This document shows, piece after piece, positions 32,401-38,647 of a DNA stretch of 64,000 nt. Position numbers and translations under genes: made by a program. The DNA is from Devosia submarina (GTDB lineage: Bacteria > Pseudomonadota > Alphaproteobacteria > Rhizobiales > Devosiaceae). The stretch lies in NCBI RefSeq assembly GCF_003056345.1, contig NZ_PYWB01000001.1:434001-498000 (forward strand), written 5' to 3'. The notes beneath the pieces are model-generated. The model saw only the letters and a list, made by a program, of their open reading frames with translations. It did not search any database and was not told the origin of the DNA. How positions within the stretch are numbered: position 1 is the stretch's first letter; each line of letters begins with the position of its first letter.

Positions 32401-33123
32401 AGGCTTGGGGTCACCACCGCGGCCTTTGCTGTAGGTTCGGTTGGAGGCTGGGACGAGAGCCAGAGCCTAGAAATTGCGCTTTATGGCGGGCATCTCGCTT
32501 CGGTGACGCCGGACGCGGTGCAGGCTGGCAGCAATCGTATCGCAGTGCAAAGTGATGGCGGCGGCTGGGAGGTCTTGGGGTTTGCCGAGGCCCAATTGAC
32601 AGCGCCTGGGCGCTATCGCTTGAGCAAGCTATTGCGTGGGCTGGATGGCACAGCCGCAGCGATGGGCAATGTCTCGGCTGGTGGGCGGGTGATGGTCCTT
32701 GATGGCCGAGTGGAAACGCTTCTTTTGGATGCGCAATCGCTCGGGCAGCAGCGGCAGTTCCGGATCTATGCGGGCCCAAGTGATTTGGTGGGCGCTGTTG
32801 TTTCCGTAACGACCAGCAATGCCCTCGCTCTGCCGCTCGCGCCAGTTCACCTACGAGCGCAACGGCTTGCCGGAGGCGATGTGATGCTGACCTGGGTGCG
32901 CGGCAGCCCAGTCGAAAGCGGCGGTGGCGAGAACTATGCGATCTCCATATCGGACGATGGCGCAGTCCTCCGTACCTTCGCCAGCGGTTCGCCCATGGCC
33001 ATCTACAGCGCGGCCGAGCAGATCGCCGACTTCGGGGTGCTGCCGGACAGTTTTGATTTCACCATTGCACAGGTCAGCGCGGCGCTGGGCGCCGGGGCTG
33101 CAGGGGAGGGCACATTTTCATGA
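29449..33123 (+). CDS. GTA host-recognition protein with TIM-barrel-like domain (gp15)
   Basis: The 1224-residue protein is the GTA megatron. It has a glycine-rich N-terminal domain (AGQFAGGLVGGPIGATIGRAL), then conserved hub modules. The TIM-barrel-like glycoside hydrolase domain lies at about residues 430-730 (YAADWSEYGGYQPPGEKFFHL, GIDNYMPIADWRDG, IWFTELGCAAVDKG). A phage-tail_3-type domain and a C-terminal beta-rich region follow. It forms the tip of the tail and binds or cuts the recipient surface. ATG 29449 has GAAGG 9 bases upstream. The last base overlaps the muramidase start (ATGA). Confidence 0.95.
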   Translation: MATLSLSLAGQFAGGLVGGPIGATIGRALGALAGSAVDGMLFGETPQRPANDIRLQGSSEGGAIPRLYGWSRLAGNIIWARELELLNDEDSGAKAMGAPREDEVGASFAVAFCEGPVSRMGRIWADGQLLDTEGLTLRFYRGTEDQLPDGLIETTQGVAPAYRGLCYLVVEQLPLSRFGNRIPQLSVELCRAVGDLEGDIEAVTLIPGATEFGYDPVARVRIVGPGATVGENVHASAEVSDWTLSIDELAALCPRLEHVAVVIAWFGDDLRCDHCTVGPRVEAASRDVVGVSWSVMGLGRGDVPVVSSHNGGPAYGGTPSDASVLAAIADLKSRGIAVTLYPLVMMDIPSGNGLPDPYGGAEQASYPWRGRIMCDPAVEGTAEAVAQVLSFAGRFRSMALHYAALSVEAGGVDALVIGSEMRGMTTVRGPDESFPFVDALVALAADVRQMVGPATKLTYAADWSEYGGYQPPGEKFFHLDQLWASPDIDAVGIDNYMPIADWRDGTAHADAPLGASIYELDYLAGNVAGGEGYDWFYMSDADRHAQLRTPITDGAHDEPWVYRFKDIRNWWSQPHFNRPGGTRSATPTQWVPGGKPIWFTELGCAAVDKGANQPNIFGDSKSAEDGRPYHSSGAPDPLMQRQALRAHHRFWRNPANNPAGMVDVERIYHWTWDARPYPAFPAQEDVWADGVNHRTGHWLTGRLGGASSDEIAVAVARDHGADLRAEPAAPLIGGYVLEQATTARDALEPILQVTGLSLRSRAEGLELASPRRDEIVVLDPDDLVLEDGPVLSRRRGDPSEAPGQFVLSFADREWDYLTASVTAVNHRKGPLAGEASSLVLDGIGARLAAERMLDARSERRETLEFTLPPSQLALEPGDVIDIAGLAEGPFEIVEIRDGLSRHITAQTLPVPIAIATEVERAPRAAALNAVRSIPVVTFAHLPPRSEDGGRSRLVVGAFASPWPGSLDVVDDITGARLVQLSRRARLGVTTAAFAVGSVGGWDESQSLEIALYGGHLASVTPDAVQAGSNRIAVQSDGGGWEVLGFAEAQLTAPGRYRLSKLLRGLDGTAAAMGNVSAGGRVMVLDGRVETLLLDAQSLGQQRQFRIYAGPSDLVGAVVSVTTSNALALPLAPVHLRAQRLAGGDVMLTWVRGSPVESGGGENYAISISDDGAVLRTFASGSPMAIYSAAEQIADFGVLPDSFDFTIAQVSAALGAGAAGEGTFS

Positions 33124-33884
33124 CAAAGACGCGCTTCGAGCTTTGCCTCAACGAGGTGCTGCGGCACGAAGGGGGCTATGTCGATCACCCAAGTGACCCG
33201 GGCGGCGCCACCAATATGGGTATCACGCGCAAGACGCTGGCGCGCTGGCGCAAGGTTTCGCCCTGGTGGTCGCTGCCAAAATCGGCAGTGCAGGTGCTTG
33301 GGCGGGAGGAGGCGGCGCGCATCTATCGCGCCGGCTATTGGGAGGCCGTCAAGGCGGGCTCCCTGCCGCCCGGGCTGGACCTGGCCGTCTTTGACTATGC
33401 AGTGAACTCGGGGCCAAGCCGCGCCATCCGCGCTCTGCAGACGGAGGTGGGCACGAAAGTGGATGGCTATATCGGCCCCCTGACGCTTGCGGCCGTGCGG
33501 ACGCGCATCACGCAGGAGGGTGCCTCGGAACTAATCGCGGCCTATTGCGCAAGGCGGCTCAAATTCCTGTCTGGGCTCAGCACCTTTGCCGTTTTCGGCA
33601 AGGGCTGGTCAGCCCGCGTTGCGGCTATCCGCGCGGCGGCCATGGGTGCGGCCGGCGCACAAATTATTCCAACAGAAACAAACCAGTGGAGCAAAACATT
33701 GAATCTGATTGATGGCTACAAAACCTATATCATCGCAGCAATCATGCTGCTGGCCGGACTTGCGCAGATCCTTGGCGTGGAACTGCCGGCGCTGGATGGT
33801 CAGGCGGCTGGGCACCTGGTGATGGAAGCGCTTGCCGTGATCTTCCTGCGCAAGGGCCTCAAGGGCGATATCGGCAGGGCGTAG
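33120..33884 (+). CDS. GH108 N-acetylmuramidase with C-terminal membrane segments
   Basis: The 254-residue protein has a GH108 domain with catalytic Glu17 in RHEGGYVDHPSDPGGATNMG. A C-terminal peptidoglycan-binding domain follows (SRAIRALQTEVGTKVDGYIGP). After about residue 195 there are two hydrophobic segments (TYIIAAIMLLAGLAQILG and VMEALAVIFL), unusual for a soluble endolysin. It cleaves the glycan strand and probably frees the GTA particles from the producer cell. The ATGA overlap with gp15 shows it belongs to the GTA operon. No separate holin gene is seen, so the hydrophobic tail could take that role (inference). Confidence 0.88.
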   Translation: MTKTRFELCLNEVLRHEGGYVDHPSDPGGATNMGITRKTLARWRKVSPWWSLPKSAVQVLGREEAARIYRAGYWEAVKAGSLPPGLDLAVFDYAVNSGPSRAIRALQTEVGTKVDGYIGPLTLAAVRTRITQEGASELIAAYCARRLKFLSGLSTFAVFGKGWSARVAAIRAAAMGAAGAQIIPTETNQWSKTLNLIDGYKTYIIAAIMLLAGLAQILGVELPALDGQAAGHLVMEALAVIFLRKGLKGDIGRA

Positions 33885-33946
33885 CGGCCTTGTTGCAAGA
33901 TCGTCAAATGTACTCATATTAAGATTAGCCGCTGGGAGCCTGGTTT

Positions 33947-34189
33947 ATGAAGCATTCTTCGATAATCGTTCGAGCACAATGGGACGAGGAGGCCCGCGTC
34001 TGGGTCGCTTCCAGCTCGGACATCGGCGGTCTTAGTGTAGAGGCCGACACTATCGAGAACCTAAATCAGAAGGTCTTGGCGGCAATTGCTGACCTTATCG
34101 AGTTGAACGGCTTTGAATCCGACCTTTCAGAAGTCCCGGTCCACTTGCTGGCCGAACAGCTTTCCCGCATTCCTGTCCCGTCGCACTAG
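33947..34189 (+). CDS. DUF1902 / HicB-like antitoxin candidate
   Basis: The 80-residue protein starts with a short beta-strand-rich fold (IIVRAQWDEEARVWVASSSD-IGGLSVEADTIENL) typical of DUF1902 and HicB N-terminal domains. It lacks the usual HicB DNA-binding C-terminus. It is followed 2 bases later by a HicA-type toxin, so it is probably the antitoxin. It lies 62 bases after the GTA muramidase gene in the same orientation, but an AT-rich gap suggests its own promoter. Confidence 0.82.
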   Translation: MKHSSIIVRAQWDEEARVWVASSSDIGGLSVEADTIENLNQKVLAAIADLIELNGFESDLSEVPVHLLAEQLSRIPVPSH

Positions 34190-34191
34190 CT

Positions 34192-34386
34192 GTGGCGGGA
34201 TATCTTCGTGAGTTGAAGGCGCTCTTGACCGCTGCGGGCTGCTATTTTGTGCGGCAGGGGCGGGGGGATCATGAGGTTTGGTATAGCCCCATAACCAAAC
34301 AACACATCATCATAGATGCTGGTACGAAATCGCGGCACACAGCAAATGAGACCCTGAAGCAGGCCGGATTACCGAAGGCATTTTGA
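34192..34386 (+). CDS. hicA: HicA-family toxin
   Basis: The 64-residue protein has the HicA fold with the catalytic-like His in RQGRGDHEVWYSP and the C-terminal tail KSRHTANETLKQAGLP, which is typical. HicA toxins are mRNA interferases with a double-stranded-RNA-binding-like fold. The start is a GTG 2 bases after the DUF1902 stop, so the pair is translated together. The antitoxin-first order differs from the usual hicA-hicB order. Confidence 0.88.
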   Translation: MAGYLRELKALLTAAGCYFVRQGRGDHEVWYSPITKQHIIIDAGTKSRHTANETLKQAGLPKAF

Positions 34387-34439
34387 GGTCTTCGCCTCAT
34401 TCATGTCCCATTCAGCAAGCTCCCCCTAGATTAGCAGGC

Positions 34440-34730
34440 ATGAAAACCTTGATCAGAGAATTCTGTGCACCTTTTGCCGTCGCCGTGGCGATGAGCTTGG
34501 CCGTTGCCGGTGTGGCCAATGCAGCATGCCTTGATAACCGGCAGATCCAGCAAGCCGTAGCTTCGGGTGAAATCATGTCGCTGGCGCAGGTACTCTCGTC
34601 GGCAGGGATTGGCAGCAATGCCGAAGTGCTGAGCGTCCAGGTGTGCGATGAGGGCGGGCGCCTGGTCTATGTGATCGGCGTGTTGACACCCGAAGGGGAA
34701 GCACGGAATCTGGTTCTGAGCGCGACCTAA
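34440..34730 (+). CDS. Small exported protein upstream of feuP (PepSY-like)
   Basis: The 96-residue protein has a signal peptide (about residues 1-28, ending VANA-AC) and a short mature part: AVASGEIMSLAQVLSSAG, then VLSVQVCDEGGRLVYVIGVLTPEGEARN. The pattern resembles small PepSY-type periplasmic proteins often encoded next to two-component systems, where they can act as sensors of the kinase. ATG 34440 was chosen since the upstream frame gives no signal. It lies 18 bases before feuP and likely shares its promoter. Confidence 0.75.
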   Translation: MKTLIREFCAPFAVAVAMSLAVAGVANAACLDNRQIQQAVASGEIMSLAQVLSSAGIGSNAEVLSVQVCDEGGRLVYVIGVLTPEGEARNLVLSAT

Positions 34731-34748
34731 GGCGCAGCTGGGGCGAAT

Positions 34749-35408
34749 ATGCGAATTCTTGTTGTGGAAGACGATGCCAATCTCAATCGGCAGCTCAAGG
34801 AAGCGCTGACCGAGGCAGGCTATGCGGTGGACGTGGCATTCGACGGGGAAGAGGGGCACTTCTTGGGCGATACCGAGCCCTATGATGCGATCGTGCTGGA
34901 TATCGGCTTGCCGCAGATGGATGGGCTTTCCGTGCTCGAAGAATGGCGCCGGGCGGGCAAGACCATGCCCGTGCTGCTGCTGACCGCGCGCGATCGCTGG
35001 AGCGACAAGGTGCAGGGCATCGATGCCGGTGCCGACGATTATGTCGCCAAGCCCTTCCACATGGAAGAAGTGCTCGCCCGTATCCGCGCCCTGGTGCGCC
35101 GGGCTGCAGGCCTTGCGTCCAACGAAATCGTCTCTGGATCGGTGCGGCTCGACTCGCGCTCTGGCAGGGTGACGGTGGACGGACAATCGGTGAAGCTCAC
35201 GAGCCACGAACTGCGGCTCCTCAGCTATCTGATGCATCACAAGGGCAAAGTGATCTCCCGCACTGAGCTGACCGAGCACCTCTATGATCAGGATTTTGAC
35301 CGCGACAGCAACACGATCGAAGTCTTTGTTGGTCGCCTGCGCAAGAAACTGCCCGAGGACTGCATTCAGACCGTGCGCGGACTTGGCTACCAGATCGCTG
35401 GCGACTAG
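34749..35408 (+). CDS. feuP: OmpR/PhoB-family response regulator, FeuP-like
   Basis: The 219-residue protein has a receiver domain with Asp51 as the phosphorylation site (YDAIVLDIGLPQMDG), the switch lysine in VAKPFHME, and a winged helix DNA-binding domain (about residues 125-215). The sequence DRWSDKVQGIDAGADDYVAK and the C-terminus with LYDQDFDRDSNTIEVFVGRL are highly typical of FeuP. FeuP/FeuQ controls export of cyclic glucans and iron uptake in rhizobia; the local targets are unknown. It is followed by the FeuQ-like kinase. Confidence 0.93.
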   Translation: MRILVVEDDANLNRQLKEALTEAGYAVDVAFDGEEGHFLGDTEPYDAIVLDIGLPQMDGLSVLEEWRRAGKTMPVLLLTARDRWSDKVQGIDAGADDYVAKPFHMEEVLARIRALVRRAAGLASNEIVSGSVRLDSRSGRVTVDGQSVKLTSHELRLLSYLMHHKGKVISRTELTEHLYDQDFDRDSNTIEVFVGRLRKKLPEDCIQTVRGLGYQIAGD

Positions 35409-35420
35409 GCCCTGGAACAT

Positions 35421-36797
35421 ATGGGCAAAGGGTCGATCGCAGCATCGCTGTTCTGGCTTTCAGCGGGCTGGCTGATCATTGCGCTGGTCGCAACCGGATT
35501 TCTGCTGACCGACCTTTATTCCCGCGCGCTGGACAATTCGCTCGCCGACTCGCTCGACTTCCAGGTGGAAAGCCTGACCGGTGCGCTGCTTGAAACCGGC
35601 GATCCGGCAAGCGACGAGATCGGGGTGACCGATCCGCGCTTCGACCGGCCCCGGTCGGGCTGGTACTGGATGATCCGCGACGCGGACGGAACGCTCTACA
35701 ACCTTTCGTCTTCGGTGGTCGGCATCAATGTGCCGGCAATGATGGGCCCGCCCGATGCGCGGGGTCGCCGCACGGCTATTGTGGATGATGCATTCGGCAC
35801 AAGGCTGCGCGTGGTAGAGCGCACGGTGACCCTGGCGCCCCAGACCTACCAGATCGTAGTGACAGGTAATCTCAGCGAGATTCTCGAACTGGTGGAAGGC
35901 TTCCGGGGACAAACCTTTATTGTTCTGGGAGCAGTCGGCGTGATGCTGGCCATCATGAGCGCCATCGTTGCGCGCTTTGCCATGCGACCTATTTCCAAAC
36001 TGAGCCGCGCCATCGAAAGCGTGCGGGAAGGGGAAAGCGTTGCCGTTACAGGAACCTATCCCCGCGAGATTGCGCCCTTGGCCGAAGAGGTCAACGAATT
36101 GCTGCGCTCCAATGCGCAGATCATTGAGCGCGCCCGCAACCAGGTGGGCAATCTCGCTCATGGCCTCAAGACGCCGATAGCCGTGTTGCGCAACGAAGCC
36201 TCAAGTAAGAAAGGCGGGCTTGCCGATGTTGTCCTGGTCGAGAGCGACAAGATGAGCTCGCTGGTATCCACCTATCTGGAGCGGGCACGGCTCGCGGCGC
36301 GCACCTCCGTTGTGGGCAAGAAGGCAGATAGCGCCGCGATCATGCTGCGGCTGACGCGCGTCATGCGCAAGATCCATCCGGACGTCACCATCAGCTTTCA
36401 GCGACCCGACCCTTCGCTGCCCTGGTTCCGCGGCGATGAGGCCGATCTAGAGGAAATGGCCGGCAATCTCCTGGACAATGCCTGCAAATGGTCCAAGGGG
36501 CAGGTCGAGGTGCGGCTTTCGAGCGAGCGGGGCGAAACCGGCACCATGCTGCTGATCCGCATCGAGGACGATGGCATGGGGCTCAGCGAAGAAGATGCGC
36601 AAAAGGTGTTGCGCCGTGGCTTCAGGCTGGACGAAAAAACGCCGGGAAGCGGGCTGGGGCTCGATATCGTCAAGGAACTGGTGGATGTGTATGGGGGCTC
36701 GCTGCTGCTGAAACGCTCGGCATTGGGCGGACTATTGGCCGAGTTGCGCTTGCCAACAGCGCGACTTGGGAGCATCAGCAAGCCAGCGGCGGCGTGA
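35421..36797 (+). CDS. feuQ: Sensor histidine kinase, FeuQ-like
   Basis: The 458-residue protein has two membrane helices (about residues 14-32 and 165-188) around a periplasmic sensor domain. A HAMP-like region follows, and a HisKA/HATPase core with the phospho-accepting His247 in LAHGLKTPIAVLRNEA, the N-box NLLDNACKW, EDDGMGLSEEDA and GSGLGLDIVKEL. It should phosphorylate the adjacent FeuP. The ATG lies 12 bases after the feuP stop. The periplasmic domain could interact with the small exported protein upstream (inference). Confidence 0.92.
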   Translation: MGKGSIAASLFWLSAGWLIIALVATGFLLTDLYSRALDNSLADSLDFQVESLTGALLETGDPASDEIGVTDPRFDRPRSGWYWMIRDADGTLYNLSSSVVGINVPAMMGPPDARGRRTAIVDDAFGTRLRVVERTVTLAPQTYQIVVTGNLSEILELVEGFRGQTFIVLGAVGVMLAIMSAIVARFAMRPISKLSRAIESVREGESVAVTGTYPREIAPLAEEVNELLRSNAQIIERARNQVGNLAHGLKTPIAVLRNEASSKKGGLADVVLVESDKMSSLVSTYLERARLAARTSVVGKKADSAAIMLRLTRVMRKIHPDVTISFQRPDPSLPWFRGDEADLEEMAGNLLDNACKWSKGQVEVRLSSERGETGTMLLIRIEDDGMGLSEEDAQKVLRRGFRLDEKTPGSGLGLDIVKELVDVYGGSLLLKRSALGGLLAELRLPTARLGSISKPAAA

Positions 36798-36856
36798 CGC
36801 ACTTTTGCCGCAATAGATCAACAAGAGCCTTCCCATCCGCTAACGAGATAAACCAG

Positions 36857-37336
36857 ATGAACCGCATCGCCCTTCTTGCTACTCCCTTGCTTGGCTTGTT
36901 TTTGGCTGGCTGCTCCAGCACCGGCACCACGCAGGTGGTTCAAGCGCCTGCGGCGGTGGCTCCGGCACCGGTATTCACACAGCCCGTAATGCCGACCCCG
37001 GCCCAGACCACGCAGCAGGCCCTGGCGACCACCAGCGTCGCCAATGGCTTTGTGGATGCGGCGGCCCTCTCGCGTATGACGGCAAAAGATTCGGCCCAGG
37101 CCAACAGCGCGCAGTTCTATGCGCTGCAGTTCGGCCGCCCTGGCGCGCCGCGCGTTTGGACAGGCGACAATGGCACCACCGGCTCAGTGGGGGTTGGCCC
37201 CTATGTGCGGGTCAACAATCTTGATTGCCGCGACTTCACGCACACCGTGAAAGTGGGCGGCCAGGAGTTTGTCAAGAAGGGCACGGCCTGCCGCGAGCAG
37301 AACGGCAATTGGACAGTTGAGAAGGGCGCCGCATAA
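36857..37336 (+). CDS. Surface lipoprotein of the RT0821/Lpp0805 type
   Basis: The 159-residue protein begins with a signal that ends in the lipobox LFLAGC, with Cys19 as the acylated residue. An Ala/Pro/Gln-rich linker follows. The C-terminal part has RVWTGDNGTTGSVGVGPYVRVN, with DCRDFTHTV and GTACREQNGNWTV, the pattern of the 17-kDa surface antigen-like family. It is probably anchored in the outer membrane. It is monocistronic or ends the feuPQ transcript; the gap to feuQ is 59 bases. Confidence 0.82.
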   Translation: MNRIALLATPLLGLFLAGCSSTGTTQVVQAPAAVAPAPVFTQPVMPTPAQTTQQALATTSVANGFVDAAALSRMTAKDSAQANSAQFYALQFGRPGAPRVWTGDNGTTGSVGVGPYVRVNNLDCRDFTHTVKVGGQEFVKKGTACREQNGNWTVEKGAA

Positions 37337-37423
37337 GCGGCTTCGCCCACCAGCGCAGGGCAACAGGGATCGTTTACCATCACCTTGTAAGGTGAGGGGT
37401 AAGTAGTCCCAGCCCTGCGATCG

Positions 37424-38647
37424 ATGTCCCAAGCCACGAACCGATCCCCACATGTCAACGCCGCGGCGACACCCGTTCCGGCGCGGAGCGGCAACAAGGC
37501 GCTGTTGCCCTTTGCCGGCCTGATCGAGCCCGTGATTATCGAGGAACCCGCGAGCCACGACTTTGCTGGCTGCGTGGCGCGCCCATATGCCCAGGCGGCG
37601 TGGGTCTGGATCTATCGCGATCTTTGCCCCGATTTGATCCGGCGCGACGCGATCGACGCGGGCACCTTTACCTCAGCCGACCTCGAACCCATCATACCGC
37701 AAATTCTGGCGCGCATGAAGGATGCGTTGGCGCGGGCCAGCAAGGACGCCGAAGAAGCCCGCCGACTGCGCGCCATGCTGGGCGGGGATGAAGAGCGTGC
37801 AGCTTTGCCGTCCGTGCTCAACGCCTTGCGGGGCAGGGCGCTGTTTGGCAAGGCGCAAACCTTTGGCCGCGCCCTCAACACCATGACCGATGATGCAGCA
37901 TTGGCCAGCGCGCTGCAGTCCATGCCCTTGCAGGATCCATCCCTGGCTTCCCTGCTGTTTCATGGGGCGCTTGGGCATGTCGCCAATCCGACGCGCCTTG
38001 TAACGGCCGTGATCAAGATTGCTGGGAGCGGCTCGGAAGGGGCTGTGGCGCGGATCGGTTTCGGCCCGCTGGTCGAAGCCATTCTGGCCCACGCGCATAA
38101 CCAAATCCATCTCATGCGGCCAACCAGCAGCACATTTGCCGATTATGATCTCGTATGCCGCGCGCTGGACCGCTTCCATCGCCTCGTCCGTTCGCTGACC
38201 GGCTATATCGAGTTCACGCGCGGCAGCTTCTGGGCCAGCATTCTTTCAACCAGCACCAAGCAGGCGTCTGACTTTATCGAGCCGCGCCTGCGGGATGTGG
38301 TGCCAAACATCAACCTGGCGCTGCGCCGGGCGCGCGAGGGCACCGCCGATCGGCTGGATGCAGATCGGATTCTGGCAGCGGTCAGTGGCACATATCTCCT
38401 CAGCACCGTGCGCGCCTGCCGTGATTCCCTGGCGCTCAATGCCACGTTCGACCAGGTCTGGAGCCAGTCGGCGCAGGCGTTGGAGCATCATCTCCAGCGC
38501 AATCTGGATCTCCACCGCGAAAACCCGGGCGATGCTGTTGTATCGGCCCGGCTCGAGGCCGGCATCAAGATGGCCGAAATCCGCTTCAATCCCGAATATG
38601 CCGAAACATTGCGCCGGGCGCGCAGTGCCGCGGAGCGACGCGTCTAG
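37424..38647 (+). CDS. Unrecognised 407-residue conserved-looking protein
   Basis: The protein is soluble and mostly alpha-helical, without signal peptide or clear membrane segments. I do not recognise a domain. There is a charged helical region at about residues 95-120 (ARMKDALARASKDAEEARRL), a middle with VCRALDRFHRLVRSLTGYIEF, and a C-terminal helix-rich stretch. Codon use looks like that of the neighbours. It converges with the sarcosine-oxidase-like operon; the stop codons overlap in a CTAG. Nothing in its neighbours gives a function. Confidence 0.72.
   Translation: MSQATNRSPHVNAAATPVPARSGNKALLPFAGLIEPVIIEEPASHDFAGCVARPYAQAAWVWIYRDLCPDLIRRDAIDAGTFTSADLEPIIPQILARMKDALARASKDAEEARRLRAMLGGDEERAALPSVLNALRGRALFGKAQTFGRALNTMTDDAALASALQSMPLQDPSLASLLFHGALGHVANPTRLVTAVIKIAGSGSEGAVARIGFGPLVEAILAHAHNQIHLMRPTSSTFADYDLVCRALDRFHRLVRSLTGYIEFTRGSFWASILSTSTKQASDFIEPRLRDVVPNINLALRRAREGTADRLDADRILAAVSGTYLLSTVRACRDSLALNATFDQVWSQSAQALEHHLQRNLDLHRENPGDAVVSARLEAGIKMAEIRFNPEYAETLRRARSAAERRV

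Noticed and set aside
18844..33884. An ordinary integrated prophage
   Set aside because: There is no integrase, excisionase, repressor, replication gene or attachment repeat, and the gene set and order are those of a GTA.
37380..37395. A short hairpin TCACCTT-GT-AAGGTGA between the lipoprotein and the unknown gene
   Set aside because: The loop of two bases is too small and no T-run follows, so it is unlikely to be a terminator.
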